Assembly: GCF_017832355.1 (NCBI RefSeq)
Contig: NZ_JAFIBY010000002.1
Location: 186,001 to 250,000 of the forward strand
Reading direction: 5' to 3'
DNA from: Serratia sp. PL17
Lineage (GTDB): Bacteria; Pseudomonadota; Gammaproteobacteria; Enterobacterales; Enterobacteriaceae
DNA: 64,000 nt
Shown: piece by piece, positions 57,101 to 64,000 of the stretch
Layout of the letters: each line of letters begins with the position of its first letter
Position numbering within the stretch: position 1 is the stretch's first letter
Made by a program: the position numbers and the translations under genes
The notes under the pieces: model-generated
The model's input: only the letters and a program-made list of their open reading frames with translations
Told to the model about the DNA's origin: nothing
Database searches by the model: none

Positions 57101-57493
57101 AACCTGCTGCAATTTTTGCCTGATATGTCGTTTACCAGTCGTAAAGCAATACACCAGCCACAAGAAAAATTAGTAGTTGTGCCGATAGAAGCAGCTCAAG
57201 AAGTGCAGTCAGATGCTAGTTGGGCAGAAATTATTGAGTTTGAATTACTCACCAGTGAAGAAATTGCTTTGCTTCAGGCTCATGACTTTGGAGCACCTGT
57301 TCCTGGCTACGCCTTACAAAACGATCTGGGTGAGATTATTGCAGAAGCCGATCTTGCATGGCCTGAACGGAAACAGGTCATCATTTTCGAAGATGAGAAC
57401 TTCGCTTCTCATTTCACAACAAATGGCTGGCAGGTCGTTTTAGGCCCAATCAGCGAAGAAACCTTACAACATCTGTCAGGAGGTGATAAATGA
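51146..57493 (+). CDS. Giant DUF1998-type helicase with C-terminal Vsr/DUF559-like nuclease domain
   Basis: This superfamily 2 helicase appears to combine the roles of DISARM DrmA (helicase) and DrmB (DUF1998) in one chain. The 2115-aa protein has ATGTGSGKT at residues 103-111, DELH at 234-237, VGTSATVG near 270, and TLEMGIDVGD and QRIGRAGRKDG at about 1028-1070. Zinc clusters include CRDCHATG, CPACLKLN...CGHCG (about 553-575), CSHCNYSENI...CPKCGTPVW (about 1355) and the DUF1998 end ECSCNHDTSKDGCYRCVY (about 1622). Residues about 1685-1810 (SELEKRF, RPDFVLYP, AIFLDGYAFHKD, then GHYHVWTIGWRDL) match a Vsr/DUF559-type nuclease fold. It shares many motifs and its size with DruE. It overlaps the genes on both sides. 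Confidence 0.85.
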   Translation: MLPSVVSRQVADSVAEFLRAAFPLNSPLFNGEENEDINMLEAFLRQPEALLKGPYLSAQLPFRKSTLPLDFFPNLSLPFPPHAHQAQAFERLGRAEPQPTLVATGTGSGKTECFMFPLLNYCAGTPGTGVKAIAIYPMNALATDQASRFAQTISGDPRLHGKVTVGLFVGDSEEHPSKKMSADKVITCKHTLRDSPPDILLTNYKMLDYLLMRPGDQKLWRHNKPGMLRYLVVDELHTFDGAQGSDLACLVRRLKYHVGVDNGRFACVGTSATVGDELGQLLDYAQTIFDQQFTDAAVIREDRYSAAEYLQGFEITNSQYPVPEDKTALEPHRYATPVDYINGQIPLWFPESTLRLPENLEDDNGREKRVALGEMLRRHSVLHVLLRDLQGGILSEQECLENLQVMLSESPEHAALVLQSILALIAQARLEVPENPGDHQQRIAAGKPRPVLPFVQLRSQLWLREMRRLVASVSKTPQLVFADDLTVEDREHHLPVIHCRDCHATGWVSMRHGQNVQLETDLDGIYRQFFEKGRSIVLAFPDKSEKAVSGMHQKLCPACLKLNKQTNVQCGHCGYSEMVRVLIPDMLKERKDQLEFANECPYCNSKNGISILGSRAASLSAVMIHQLYGSKFNEHKKLITFSDSVQDAAHRASFFTARTWPLMVRGQIARLLNVGETLRLDEFAQKVCQQTRESSTDDAHFVANFIAPNMQWLNDYQTLKIEGQLTENSDLPELVRLRLDWEVWSEFTLRASIGRTLETTGFAATGVDTERLNPAIKALHQQLCEELGDLMNGVTVEQVTHLALGILWYQRHAGAVMHPAFESYRRDGTTFMMTQKERTSRYMPSIGPKTRKPVYASFEKITGFHRLIGSKDNPSWYQRWLTRSLNSGDNIFISSTSETILRLLYTALQRAGMVTSFDTKGREAWGLSTSALVVSRDVTQLSCTCCREIVRAPTEQAWLWENAPCMSLRCDEGRYQITDSKPTLRWDNMDIARVMGAEHTGLLNREDREATEKSFYRGTKPWNINLLSATPTLEMGIDVGDLSSVLLCSVPPAQANYLQRIGRAGRKDGNALNITVAEGNPHDQFFFEEPLEMMQGQVQAPGVFLNAVAILERQLAAFCLDNWVKTGVPESAISKNVKQMLDELDTGRKGGFPYNFLRYVQEHRVAIAERFAGIFPQLEADTLLQLTHYLTGEQGYRSLEQRIDTALAQLLEDRKSLRARIDKLKYSIEKLRAAPQDQNYEADLRELTSERSALQSLIRQINDKQTLNFLTDEGLLPNYAFPEAGVTLRSVLWRRKEGGQEREFHNTTYEYERPAATALAELAPLNNFYAGGHKVEIEQIDLNVSKPENWRICSHCNYSENIDQTGDQHKYCPKCGTPVWADAGQKTTLLKLRQVYARASARDSQISDESDSREPTFFQRQLLVSYEPQDVTAAYAIDEGEVPFGFEFLSKVTLRDINFGKMADDASELMIAGDKKRRTGFQVCLSCGMVKRPRNNDPRKDHDLSCKYRSEPEKAKFEDYLYLYRQLESEALRILLPVTSYSNDRIVESSLAAAIQLGLKHYFKGNVDHLKGVVYREPENEGESWRQYLVIYDTVPGGTGSLKELMRTPDNLLKLLQQAYQALVECSCNHDTSKDGCYRCVYAYRDRGRMKFVSRDQSRVLLAQILKASDKIRQIKTINSISLDAMMGSELEKRFISCLQEQKSLVVSRSYAHQSAGWVINTRAESSSSWHLKAQVDLGVKEGVGIPSRPDFVLYPIAQPADIKPVAIFLDGYAFHKDCVSDDVQKRQAIKDSGHYHVWTIGWRDLNEAGCKHLQDVLGLGHNPAMKQPTIYNRFHDVNFVTLHTSVQDRNSFDLLLDYLAEPEQKTTLWKKLAAAHAWVWLDVKRSQEPSVQQKYAYEMQENASPVRQKQILPDEPFVFGGLLDSCGSSQPFIELASVLLQSYLKITPTADQLCEALRLHLCFDDRHSEDSGYEAGFYGFWRLVNLLQFLPDMSFTSRKAIHQPQEKLVVVPIEAAQEVQSDASWAEIIEFELLTSEEIALLQAHDFGAPVPGYALQNDLGEIIAEADLAWPERKQVIIFEDENFASHFTTNGWQVVLGPISEETLQHLSGGDK

Positions 57494-59613
57494 CGGTTCA
57501 GTCGCCAAAAGTGGCACTTTCTGATGGCTTTTTGGGGGCGTTTGCTCGTATCCCAAAAGCGCAGCAGAAGAAAGTTCAGGAGTTTATTTCTAAGTTTCGC
57601 CAGGATCCCACCAGTAATGGGCTGAACTACGAAAAGATTCACGATGCTCGAAGTGCCAATGTCCATTCGGTACGCATTGATCAAACTTATCGCGGTATCG
57701 TGCTTAAACCAGAACAAGGTGCGATATATATGCTGATGTGGGTGGACAAGCATGACGAAGCCTATGAATGGGCGCGCCGTCATGACTGTTCGATTCACCC
57801 ATTAACTGGGGCGATTCAGGTTATTGATATTAGTTATATCAAGGCTGTGCCTGAACCTGTTGCACCTGATAAATCTAAGCTGTTTGCTGCATATTCAGCA
57901 GATCAGATCCTGGCACTAGGTGTTCCTCCTGTATTTATCGATCAGGTTATGGTTCTTACGGATGTCGATGGGCTTAACCAGCTTGAAAACGTTATGCCTG
58001 CAGAGGCCTGGGAGCCGCTTCATTGGTTGTCTGAAGGATTGGATTACCAAGAGGTTCTTGAAGAGTTTAACGACCGCAAAGATGTGCCTGTCGATACTAA
58101 CGACTTCATCGAAGCTATTGAACGCAGTAAGCGTCGATTCCATGTAGTGGAAAATGAGCAAGAACTGCTCCAAATGCTTAATGCACCACTAGAAAAATGG
58201 CGAATCTTTTTGCACCCCAGCCAGCGTAAGTTGGTAGAAAATCCAGCGACCGGACCTGTTCGTGTATTGGGTGGAGCAGGTACAGGGAAAACAGTAGTCG
58301 CTATGCATCGTGCAAGATGGCTTGCTCAACGTTTGGGTGATCAACCTGGCAAGAAAATTCTGTTTACGACTTTTACTCGTAACCTTGCTGCAGATATTCG
58401 CGCCAATTTACAGCGTCTTTGTTCTCGTGAAGAGATGGCTCGCATCGAAGTTATTAATATTGATGCCTGGATGAGTGAACAACTTAAACGGCATGGTTAT
58501 GATTTCCGTGTAGTTTATGAAAGCGATGAAGGTCGACGTAAATGCTGGAGTTATGCCTTGCAGCAAGCCCCAGCAGAGCTCGGTTTAACTGATAATTTTT
58601 ACGCGGAAGAATGGGCTCGGGTAGTGCAACCCAATGCGGTCTACAGTCGTGAAGACTACCTTAAAGTGAGTCGGCTAGGGCGAGGAACGGCATTGTCGCG
58701 TATTCAGCGAGCCAAAATATGGCCTGTATTTGAAGAGTTTCGTTCCCAAATGGCACGCGCAAAATTGCGTGAAATGGGGGATGCGATGCATGAAGCGATT
58801 GTCCTGTTTAAAGAAAAACAGGTTCAGTTACCTTATAGCAGCATTGTGGTCGATGAAGCCCAGGATATTGGTGCTCCGGCCTTTACTCTAATTCGTAGTC
58901 TGGTACCTGAGTCACCTAATGATCTGTTTATTGTCGGTGATGGGCATCAGAGGATCTATCGCAATAAGGTTGTCCTGGGGCAATGTGGCATTAATGTCCG
59001 TGGTCGCCGAAGTAAGAAACTAAAAATTAACTACCGTACAACCGAAGAAACTCGTCGGTTTGCCGTTGGGTTGTTGACTGGAGTTAAGGTAGATAACCTG
59101 GATGGTGAAGCAGATGCCAGCAATGATTATCTGTCATTGCTGCATGGTGATTTACCAACCATAACGCATGCTACCGATTTTAAAGAAGAAGCAGGCACCA
59201 TCGTTAAACAGATTCAGGCGTTACTGGCTAATAATGTGCGTTCCCAGGATATTTGTATAACGGCCCGTACCAAGCACGCCTATGACCGTTATGCTTCTGC
59301 GTTAGATGATGCTGGAATTGAAACTTATTCTTTAGGCCAGGACAGCGGTGATACTGATCAACGTTCTGGGGTGCGTATGGCAACGATGCATCGCATCAAA
59401 GGACTTGAGTTCCAGTATGTCTTCCTTGCCGGGATTAACGATGGTGTTGTACCTGAGGTGAAAGCAATAACTTCAGATGATCCTGTAGAGAAACGTGATG
59501 CGTTGTTCAATGAACGAGCATTGCTTCACGTGGCAGCAACACGTGCAGTAAAAGGATTATTTGTTTCATCATACGGTAAACCTAGTTTCTTACTGGAGCC
59601 TGAAAGCGAGTAA
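57490..59613 (+). CDS. RelE-like domain fused to UvrD/Rep-type helicase
   Basis: This is a superfamily 1 DNA helicase with an extra N-terminal domain. Residues 1-105 (FARIPKAQQKKVQEFISKFR, then VHSVRIDQTYRGIVLKP and MWVDKHDEAYEWARRH) match the RelE/ParE toxin fold. The helicase motifs are GGAGTGKT (261-268), VDEAQDIGA (454-462), GDGHQRIYRNK (about 485), MHRIKGLEFQYVFLAG (about 635) and HVAATRAVKGLFVSSYG at the C-terminus. The 707-aa length is typical for such fusions. The ATG overlaps the stop of the giant helicase (ATGA), so the two are translationally coupled. No antitoxin gene is adjacent, so the RelE-like domain may serve as an RNA- or ribosome-directed effector or as a binding module only. 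Confidence 0.85.
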   Translation: MTVQSPKVALSDGFLGAFARIPKAQQKKVQEFISKFRQDPTSNGLNYEKIHDARSANVHSVRIDQTYRGIVLKPEQGAIYMLMWVDKHDEAYEWARRHDCSIHPLTGAIQVIDISYIKAVPEPVAPDKSKLFAAYSADQILALGVPPVFIDQVMVLTDVDGLNQLENVMPAEAWEPLHWLSEGLDYQEVLEEFNDRKDVPVDTNDFIEAIERSKRRFHVVENEQELLQMLNAPLEKWRIFLHPSQRKLVENPATGPVRVLGGAGTGKTVVAMHRARWLAQRLGDQPGKKILFTTFTRNLAADIRANLQRLCSREEMARIEVINIDAWMSEQLKRHGYDFRVVYESDEGRRKCWSYALQQAPAELGLTDNFYAEEWARVVQPNAVYSREDYLKVSRLGRGTALSRIQRAKIWPVFEEFRSQMARAKLREMGDAMHEAIVLFKEKQVQLPYSSIVVDEAQDIGAPAFTLIRSLVPESPNDLFIVGDGHQRIYRNKVVLGQCGINVRGRRSKKLKINYRTTEETRRFAVGLLTGVKVDNLDGEADASNDYLSLLHGDLPTITHATDFKEEAGTIVKQIQALLANNVRSQDICITARTKHAYDRYASALDDAGIETYSLGQDSGDTDQRSGVRMATMHRIKGLEFQYVFLAGINDGVVPEVKAITSDDPVEKRDALFNERALLHVAATRAVKGLFVSSYGKPSFLLEPESE

Positions 59614-59620
59614 CACAACC

Positions 59621-59659
59621 AGATAACCAGAAGCTACAGCTTCTGGTTATCTGCATTTT
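59621..59659 (+). terminator. Terminator ending the methyltransferase-helicase operon
   Basis: AGATAACCAGAAGC and GCTTCTGGTTATCT form a perfect long stem with a minimal loop, followed by GCATTTTA. It begins eight bases after the helicase stop. Confidence 0.85.
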
Positions 59660-59793
59660 AGCCCTAATCAATATCGGCCACTGATTTGCTGATTTGGTAA
59701 GGATTAGGAAATCAAGTGGCACATGGAAGGGCTTTCGCAGTGCACAAATTGCGTGTTGTTAGCCCTGTGGGCATAAAGGACTGACGCAACGAA

Positions 59794-61182
59794 ATGTACA
59801 TAGAAAAATTTCTGACTGAATACGATGACTCGCTAACAGGTGAATTGAATGTTGATCCGCTTGGGCAATTAGTCATCTGGTCGTCCTGGGGACAGGACAT
59901 TTTTCATAGCCGTATTACTTCTATCGCAAATGATGTGCGGCAATACACGCTGAATCTGATGCATCACAGCGTACTGCGCCAGCTGCTGGCAGATGACAAG
60001 CAGCAAACTGCTGGCGCGATGAAAAGCCTCTATCATAAAAAGCAGGCGCGCGAGTTCAGAGCAGCCTGTCTGATCCATCTTGAAAATATCTATATCTACT
60101 CCATGCTGGCGGCTGAAAAAAGGGGCGTCACGCTCACCGGTGTGCAGGGTATTAATAAAGCCAGGCCAAGATGGAATGCCGCAGACAAAAATCCTCCGTT
60201 ACATTTTGGTCATGAGAAGGGCAGTGAGCTGCTGACCAATCAGATTGCGCTTGGCACCAATGGGCGCTACAAATCGCCAATGATGAATATGCAGTTTTTC
60301 ACTACTGATTACCGCTACGATCTGCCGGGTAATAAGCCTGTGTGGCAGGCTGCAGAGGCATTTATCCAGCATGTGCCAGAGCTGAATAAATTACGTGAAG
60401 CGGCTCTGACCCACTTGCAGTCACTAATGCAGGTATCACATAAGCGCGATCTCAGCCCGGTTTACGAAGACATTCCTGCCAGCCTTAAAAAGGCTTATGT
60501 GACGGCATTCCGCGACCCCAAAATGGTGGGTGATTACTCCCGTGAATTCTGGCTGCAAAGAACAGGTTTGGATAAACACGCGGCTGGGGCGATTTATCTG
60601 GTACTTGAGCAGGAACGTGAACGTTCGGACGAACCGGAGCTCACAGTCGCTGAGGTTTTCAAACGAGCCGTACAACAGGCTAAAAGCGTGCCTGAAATGA
60701 ATGAAAACGATCTTATGGCGTTACAGAATATCTGCCAGGCTGAGCCGTTTTTGTCGTTGATCGATCTGATGTTTTCTGGTCTACGCCGACAGGGTAGTCA
60801 AACACTGGCAGAGTTCCGTCAATTCTGGCAGTCGCGCGGTCTCACGGAACTACATCTGCCTCAAATGGCGGCTCAGCTTCAACAAAATGGTGCACTACTT
60901 TCCTCCCTTTCCGGAACTCCCGCTAGACGTTTTCAGCAGTTATTAACGCTGGCCAGCGAGACATTGCTGGAAGAACAGGTACGGGGTCTGCTGGCCTATC
61001 ATCACAAGCTAATGGAAGCTCGAGGACAATTTCCGTGGCTAATGCTGGAAGGCGACGAGATTGTGTTGCAAGTGCCGCTGTATTCGCTTCGTGAAGAACG
61101 CCGGAATAGCGACTGGGTAAACCGTTACTATTTGCCACAGTTCAGGCACATGCTGAATGGCTTATGGGGAAGCGCGGCATGA
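59794..61182 (+). CDS. Protein of unknown function in PLD-helicase operon
   Basis: I do not recognise this 462-aa protein. It is soluble, has no signal peptide or membrane helix, and is mostly alpha-helical. Visible features are LHFGHEKGSELLTNQIALGT (about residues 145-164), a central charged part and a C-terminal LREERRNSDWVNRYYLPQF. No nuclease, ATPase or helix-turn-helix motif stands out. The upstream AAGGA lies 14 bases before the ATG, slightly far. Its stop overlaps the start of the PLD gene (ATGA), so it must work with that protein and the following helicase. It could be an adaptor or a sensor; that is inference from position only. Confidence 0.75.
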   Translation: MYIEKFLTEYDDSLTGELNVDPLGQLVIWSSWGQDIFHSRITSIANDVRQYTLNLMHHSVLRQLLADDKQQTAGAMKSLYHKKQAREFRAACLIHLENIYIYSMLAAEKRGVTLTGVQGINKARPRWNAADKNPPLHFGHEKGSELLTNQIALGTNGRYKSPMMNMQFFTTDYRYDLPGNKPVWQAAEAFIQHVPELNKLREAALTHLQSLMQVSHKRDLSPVYEDIPASLKKAYVTAFRDPKMVGDYSREFWLQRTGLDKHAAGAIYLVLEQERERSDEPELTVAEVFKRAVQQAKSVPEMNENDLMALQNICQAEPFLSLIDLMFSGLRRQGSQTLAEFRQFWQSRGLTELHLPQMAAQLQQNGALLSSLSGTPARRFQQLLTLASETLLEEQVRGLLAYHHKLMEARGQFPWLMLEGDEIVLQVPLYSLREERRNSDWVNRYYLPQFRHMLNGLWGSAA

Positions 61183-63080
61183 AACTGCTAGAAACTTTTA
61201 AAAAGCAGATTGCTGAAATGGGCGATCTAAAGCGCGTTTGGCTTACCACCTTTAATCTGGATATCTCTTTTGTTGAGACTTGGGTGCTACCTGCTGTACT
61301 GGGAATGGATGTGCCTGCGAGTCGTATGGACTATGAAGGCCTGCAACGAGCGCTGGACGAGAGCGGCATTGATTTCCGCATTTATTGCGATCCGCACATG
61401 ATGGCGAAAGATAAGCCGAAAAGAACCTCGATAGCGGTGTATCCAGTTTCGGTGCGTAGGCTGGCTCAAGGCGAAGACTCTTATCTGGACAAGGATCGCG
61501 GTCTGTTTCACCCGAAAGTGTTTTATCTCGAAGATCACAACAGAAAGATTATTGTGGGGGCGGGCAGTGCCAACCTTACGCTGAGTGGATGGGGGCGAAA
61601 TCAGGAAGCAGCAGTTTTTCGTTGCGTTGCCAGTAATACCCAGTACCAACAGGTAAAACAGTTTTTTACCTCTATCGACAACAGTTTGAATAAAGAAGCG
61701 TTCTTCCCCATACGCCGTAAGTTTCTTGGCGATGATCATGGCTGGTCATTTATTCACAGTCTGGCTGGCGCCACGCTGCTGGATACCCTGAAACAGGGTG
61801 TTGAGTTGAAAACGCTGAGCGTCTGGTCACCTTATCTTGCTGCGGATCTGGCAGGTTTTATTGGCAGGTTAGGGCCGGAATTACGCGTAGAATTAGTTCC
61901 TGACTTGGTCGAAGGAAACTATATACGCACTCGCTGGAGTGAAAGTATTCAGGAGCTAATAACAAGTAAAGCGCTGACCCTTCACGACTCGCCTGCTCCC
62001 AAAGACGATCGTGCGTTGATGACCCATGCCAAGCTCTGGCTGGCGAAAAGCAGCAAAAGCACGCAACTGGCAGTGGGGTCCTGGAATTTCACTTCTCCCG
62101 GTTGCAGCAGCCTCATGGAGAAAAACTGGAATGTAGAAGCGGGAATTGTGCATCCGGTCTCTCGTAACATCACGATTTGCGGCAAAGAATGGGATGATGT
62201 TAATGAGGAGGATTTCGCCAGTGAAGTATTGTTGAAGGAAGAGGTGCTGGAGCTGGGCGAACTCCCTCCTTTCGATCTCACCGTTATTTTTGACTGGACC
62301 CGCTGCGAATATCAGATTGTCGGGCAATGGTTCAGTGGCAAGCCAGAGTCGGGTTACCACTTGATACTGCCGGGTATCAATGGGTCGAATGAACTGGTAT
62401 GGAAAGCTAATGGTCAAGTTCTGAAGTCACCACAGCAATTGGCAGTATTGAAGAGCGATGCCGTGTTGGATAACCCTTTTTATACCCTGCGTAGAGCAGG
62501 AAAAACAGACTGGCAGGGTATGATCGTCGAAACTGGTACTGAACACCGGCGCGCGCTGAGCTTTACATCGCTCGATGAGCTGCTTAACAGTTATCTGAGT
62601 TCTGCAGATCCCGGTTTGAGCGATCGCCTTATGCTGCGGGGCGTTGGGGCGCAAGACGAAGTGCAAAGTGAGGTAGAGGCAGAAATCATTAGATTAGAAG
62701 TCACCAGCTATTTCCGCCTGTTTCAGGCCATCCAACAGCGTCGCAACTGGCTGGTAGAGGTGGAAGATGGCACCCTGCTTTATCGTCGTCTGTTCAGCGA
62801 ACCTGGCTGTCTGCAGGAACTGGCAGAAATAGCCAGAGAGCGGGTGAAGCAACCAACCCATCCGGTATTTAACTGGTTCCTGGCGCAGGAAGTTAATAGT
62901 CTGGCAGCTCTGGCAATAAAGCGTGTTAAAAGTATCCGACGCAAACAGGGGGCTGAAGCCATATTTGTCGCAGCGCACTTGTGGGAGTCTCTACAGGTTG
63001 CCATTCCACCTCTAACTAGCGATGCCGCTAGCCTGCGTTATCTCGCTGCCATCAGGGAAGACTGTAGTTATGGCGAATAA
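61179..63080 (+). CDS. Phospholipase D-family nuclease-like protein
   Basis: This protein belongs to the PLD superfamily, whose members in defence systems cut or bind nucleic acid. The 633-aa protein has a first half-site LFHPKVFYLED with GAGSANLTLSGWG (H111, K113, N132) and a second, LMTHAKLWLAKS with VGSWNFTSPG (H near 281). Both HxK halves are present, with the acidic residue shifted or replaced compared with the strict HKD pattern. The C-terminal half (about 400-633) is of unknown fold. I place the start at the ATG at 61179, overlapping the stop of the previous gene, not at the ATG at 61164, because GGGGAAG lies before the former. It overlaps the helicase gene by 11 bases. Confidence 0.85.
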   Translation: MKLLETFKKQIAEMGDLKRVWLTTFNLDISFVETWVLPAVLGMDVPASRMDYEGLQRALDESGIDFRIYCDPHMMAKDKPKRTSIAVYPVSVRRLAQGEDSYLDKDRGLFHPKVFYLEDHNRKIIVGAGSANLTLSGWGRNQEAAVFRCVASNTQYQQVKQFFTSIDNSLNKEAFFPIRRKFLGDDHGWSFIHSLAGATLLDTLKQGVELKTLSVWSPYLAADLAGFIGRLGPELRVELVPDLVEGNYIRTRWSESIQELITSKALTLHDSPAPKDDRALMTHAKLWLAKSSKSTQLAVGSWNFTSPGCSSLMEKNWNVEAGIVHPVSRNITICGKEWDDVNEEDFASEVLLKEEVLELGELPPFDLTVIFDWTRCEYQIVGQWFSGKPESGYHLILPGINGSNELVWKANGQVLKSPQQLAVLKSDAVLDNPFYTLRRAGKTDWQGMIVETGTEHRRALSFTSLDELLNSYLSSADPGLSDRLMLRGVGAQDEVQSEVEAEIIRLEVTSYFRLFQAIQQRRNWLVEVEDGTLLYRRLFSEPGCLQELAEIARERVKQPTHPVFNWFLAQEVNSLAALAIKRVKSIRRKQGAEAIFVAAHLWESLQVAIPPLTSDAASLRYLAAIREDCSYGE

Positions 63081-64000
63081 GTTAAAACAGATCATTACCC
63101 CGGTTGAGGTTTCAGCCGTGATGAATTTCGATGCGACTGATATGCACTGGCAGTATCAATCCGGTGCGTCCAGCATGGCGGCGAAGCAGGCTGAGGGTGT
63201 GGCTGGATTGTGGAATTTGCTGAGTAAACAACGACTGGCGCTTCTCGCCGATGAAGTCGGCATGGGCAAGACCTATCAGGCGATGGGTATAATGCTGCTG
63301 TTATGGGAGGCAAAACCCGATGCGCGCATTCTGGTGATGGCACCTAACAGGACGCTCTGCGACAACTGGGAAAAGGAATTCGGCACCTTCACCCAGAAGC
63401 ACTACCGGGCAGCGAATAATGCGTTTACCTCAGCAGAGGGGAAGGAAAAATATGCTCCGCAAATTCAAGGCAGGCTGGCAGATCTGGCGGAAGCTGTGGA
63501 GAAAAAGGCACACCATTTCTACCTCACTACCATCCACTCATTAAGCGGCCTGGTGCCCCAGTCTGAAAAAGAAGATGCTCTGAACGCTGCAGAAGCCTAT
63601 GGCGCGTCGTATCGTCAGCAGATTAAGCAAGCTCTGGGAAAAGGAGGCTTTGACTTAATTATCATTGATGAGGCGCACTACTTTCGTAACCGAAGCGGCT
63701 CACAGCGCGCTGCTGCCGCTCAGGCCTTCTTTGGTGATGCGCAGGATCGGCTGGGTAGCAACGTACTACTGTTGACGGGAACCCCCAATCACTCATCACC
63801 GCGAAATATTTATGACATTTTTAGCTACTTCAGTGACTTGCCAAAGCGGTACGCAGTGGATGATGTCAGCGCTCTGATGAATGATTTTGCCATCCGTCGC
63901 CTGCGAAAAATGCAGGGCAGGGAGGGCAGTCACAGCAAATATGAGTATCGTCATGAGCGCGCCAGCGTTTCCAACTTTACTGACCGGCTGGATGCAGAGC
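63070..64000 (+). CDS. SNF2-type helicase (partial, C-terminus outside window)
   Basis: This is the N-terminal 310 residues of a superfamily 2 helicase, third gene of the PLD operon. The start is the ATG at 63070 inside the end of the PLD gene. Motifs seen are ADEVGMGKT (about residues 60-68, Walker A), LVMAPNRTLCDNWEKEF (motif Ia), LIIIDEAHYF (about 200) and LLLTGTPNHSS (about 240, motif III). The Walker A form DEVGMGKT is typical of SNF2/RapA-type enzymes found with PLD nucleases. The C-terminal helicase domain lies beyond base 64000. It differs from the SNF2-type protein at 43366, so the two operons each bring their own translocase. Confidence 0.88.
   Translation, partial: MANKLKQIITPVEVSAVMNFDATDMHWQYQSGASSMAAKQAEGVAGLWNLLSKQRLALLADEVGMGKTYQAMGIMLLLWEAKPDARILVMAPNRTLCDNWEKEFGTFTQKHYRAANNAFTSAEGKEKYAPQIQGRLADLAEAVEKKAHHFYLTTIHSLSGLVPQSEKEDALNAAEAYGASYRQQIKQALGKGGFDLIIIDEAHYFRNRSGSQRAAAAQAFFGDAQDRLGSNVLLLTGTPNHSSPRNIYDIFSYFSDLPKRYAVDDVSALMNDFAIRRLRKMQGREGSHSKYEYRHERASVSNFTDRLDAE

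Larger units (their letters stand above)
27159..64000. mobile_element. Second island at the same tRNA site: P4-type integrase plus defence cargo (right end outside window)
   Basis: Directly after attR come a P4-type integrase pseudogene and an unbroken series of defence genes: Zorya II, Druantia III, a methyltransferase-helicase operon and a PLD-helicase operon. P4-type integrases next to leuX carrying such cargo are familiar from E. coli and Salmonella islands. No right attachment repeat is found before base 64000. The early part (28.7-36.8 kb) is much more AT-rich than the core genes. Confidence 0.8.

Noticed and set aside
43366-59613. BREX or type I restriction system
   Set aside because: There is no PglZ, BrxC or BrxL and no HsdS or HsdR; the helicase set fits DISARM-like systems better.

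Overview
The window looks like the chromosome of an enterobacterium, most probably a Serratia. The support is an arginine deiminase cluster next to the arginine-repressed ornithine carbamoyltransferase gene, the order rraB-miaE, holC-valS, pepA divergent from lptF-lptG, a leuX-type tRNA-Leu(CAA), and two 127-bp ERIC repeats. I could run no database search, so gene names rest on motifs, lengths, gene order and recognised sequences.

Positions 1-18.6 kb are core chromosome. An operon on the minus strand carries arcA, arcC, a catabolic ornithine carbamoyltransferase and an arcD-type antiporter cut by the window start. It is followed by argI with two ARG boxes, rraB, miaE, a GMC oxidoreductase, a membrane acyltransferase, a GNAT acetyltransferase, valS, holC, pepA and lptFG.

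Positions 19.0-27.2 kb are a small integrated element at the 3' end of tRNA-Leu(CAA). It is bounded by an exact 30-bp direct repeat (19028-19057 and 27129-27158). It holds a 633-aa tyrosine integrase, small membrane, secreted and lipoprotein genes, an XRE regulator, a possible replication protein with two small co-transcribed genes, an intact serine recombinase and a decayed one.

From 27.16 kb past the window end lies a second, larger island, so two elements sit in tandem at one tRNA. It begins with a P4-type integrase carrying an in-frame amber codon and continues as a defence island. The first part is Zorya type II (zorA, zorB, zorE; minus strand) and, divergently, Druantia type III (druH, druE). 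An IS903-group IS5-family element with a frameshifted transposase lies between them. The second part is a tight four-gene operon (43366-59613): a SNF2-type helicase, a 1637-aa adenine methyltransferase, a 2115-aa DUF1998-type helicase with a C-terminal Vsr/DUF559-like nuclease domain, and a RelE-like/UvrD helicase fusion. I read this as a DISARM-class-1-like but rearranged system, and it is the best candidate for something undescribed. The third part is another operon running off the window: an unknown 462-aa protein, a PLD-family nuclease and a second SNF2-type helicase.

The two defence halves probably act as layered anti-phage barriers. Zorya II would be a membrane proton-channel sensor with an HNH effector, and Druantia III a giant helicase pair. 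The methyltransferase operon would discriminate self from non-self by adenine methylation. The low and patchy G+C of the zor, dru and methyltransferase-specificity segments, against the G+C-rich core genes, fits transfer.
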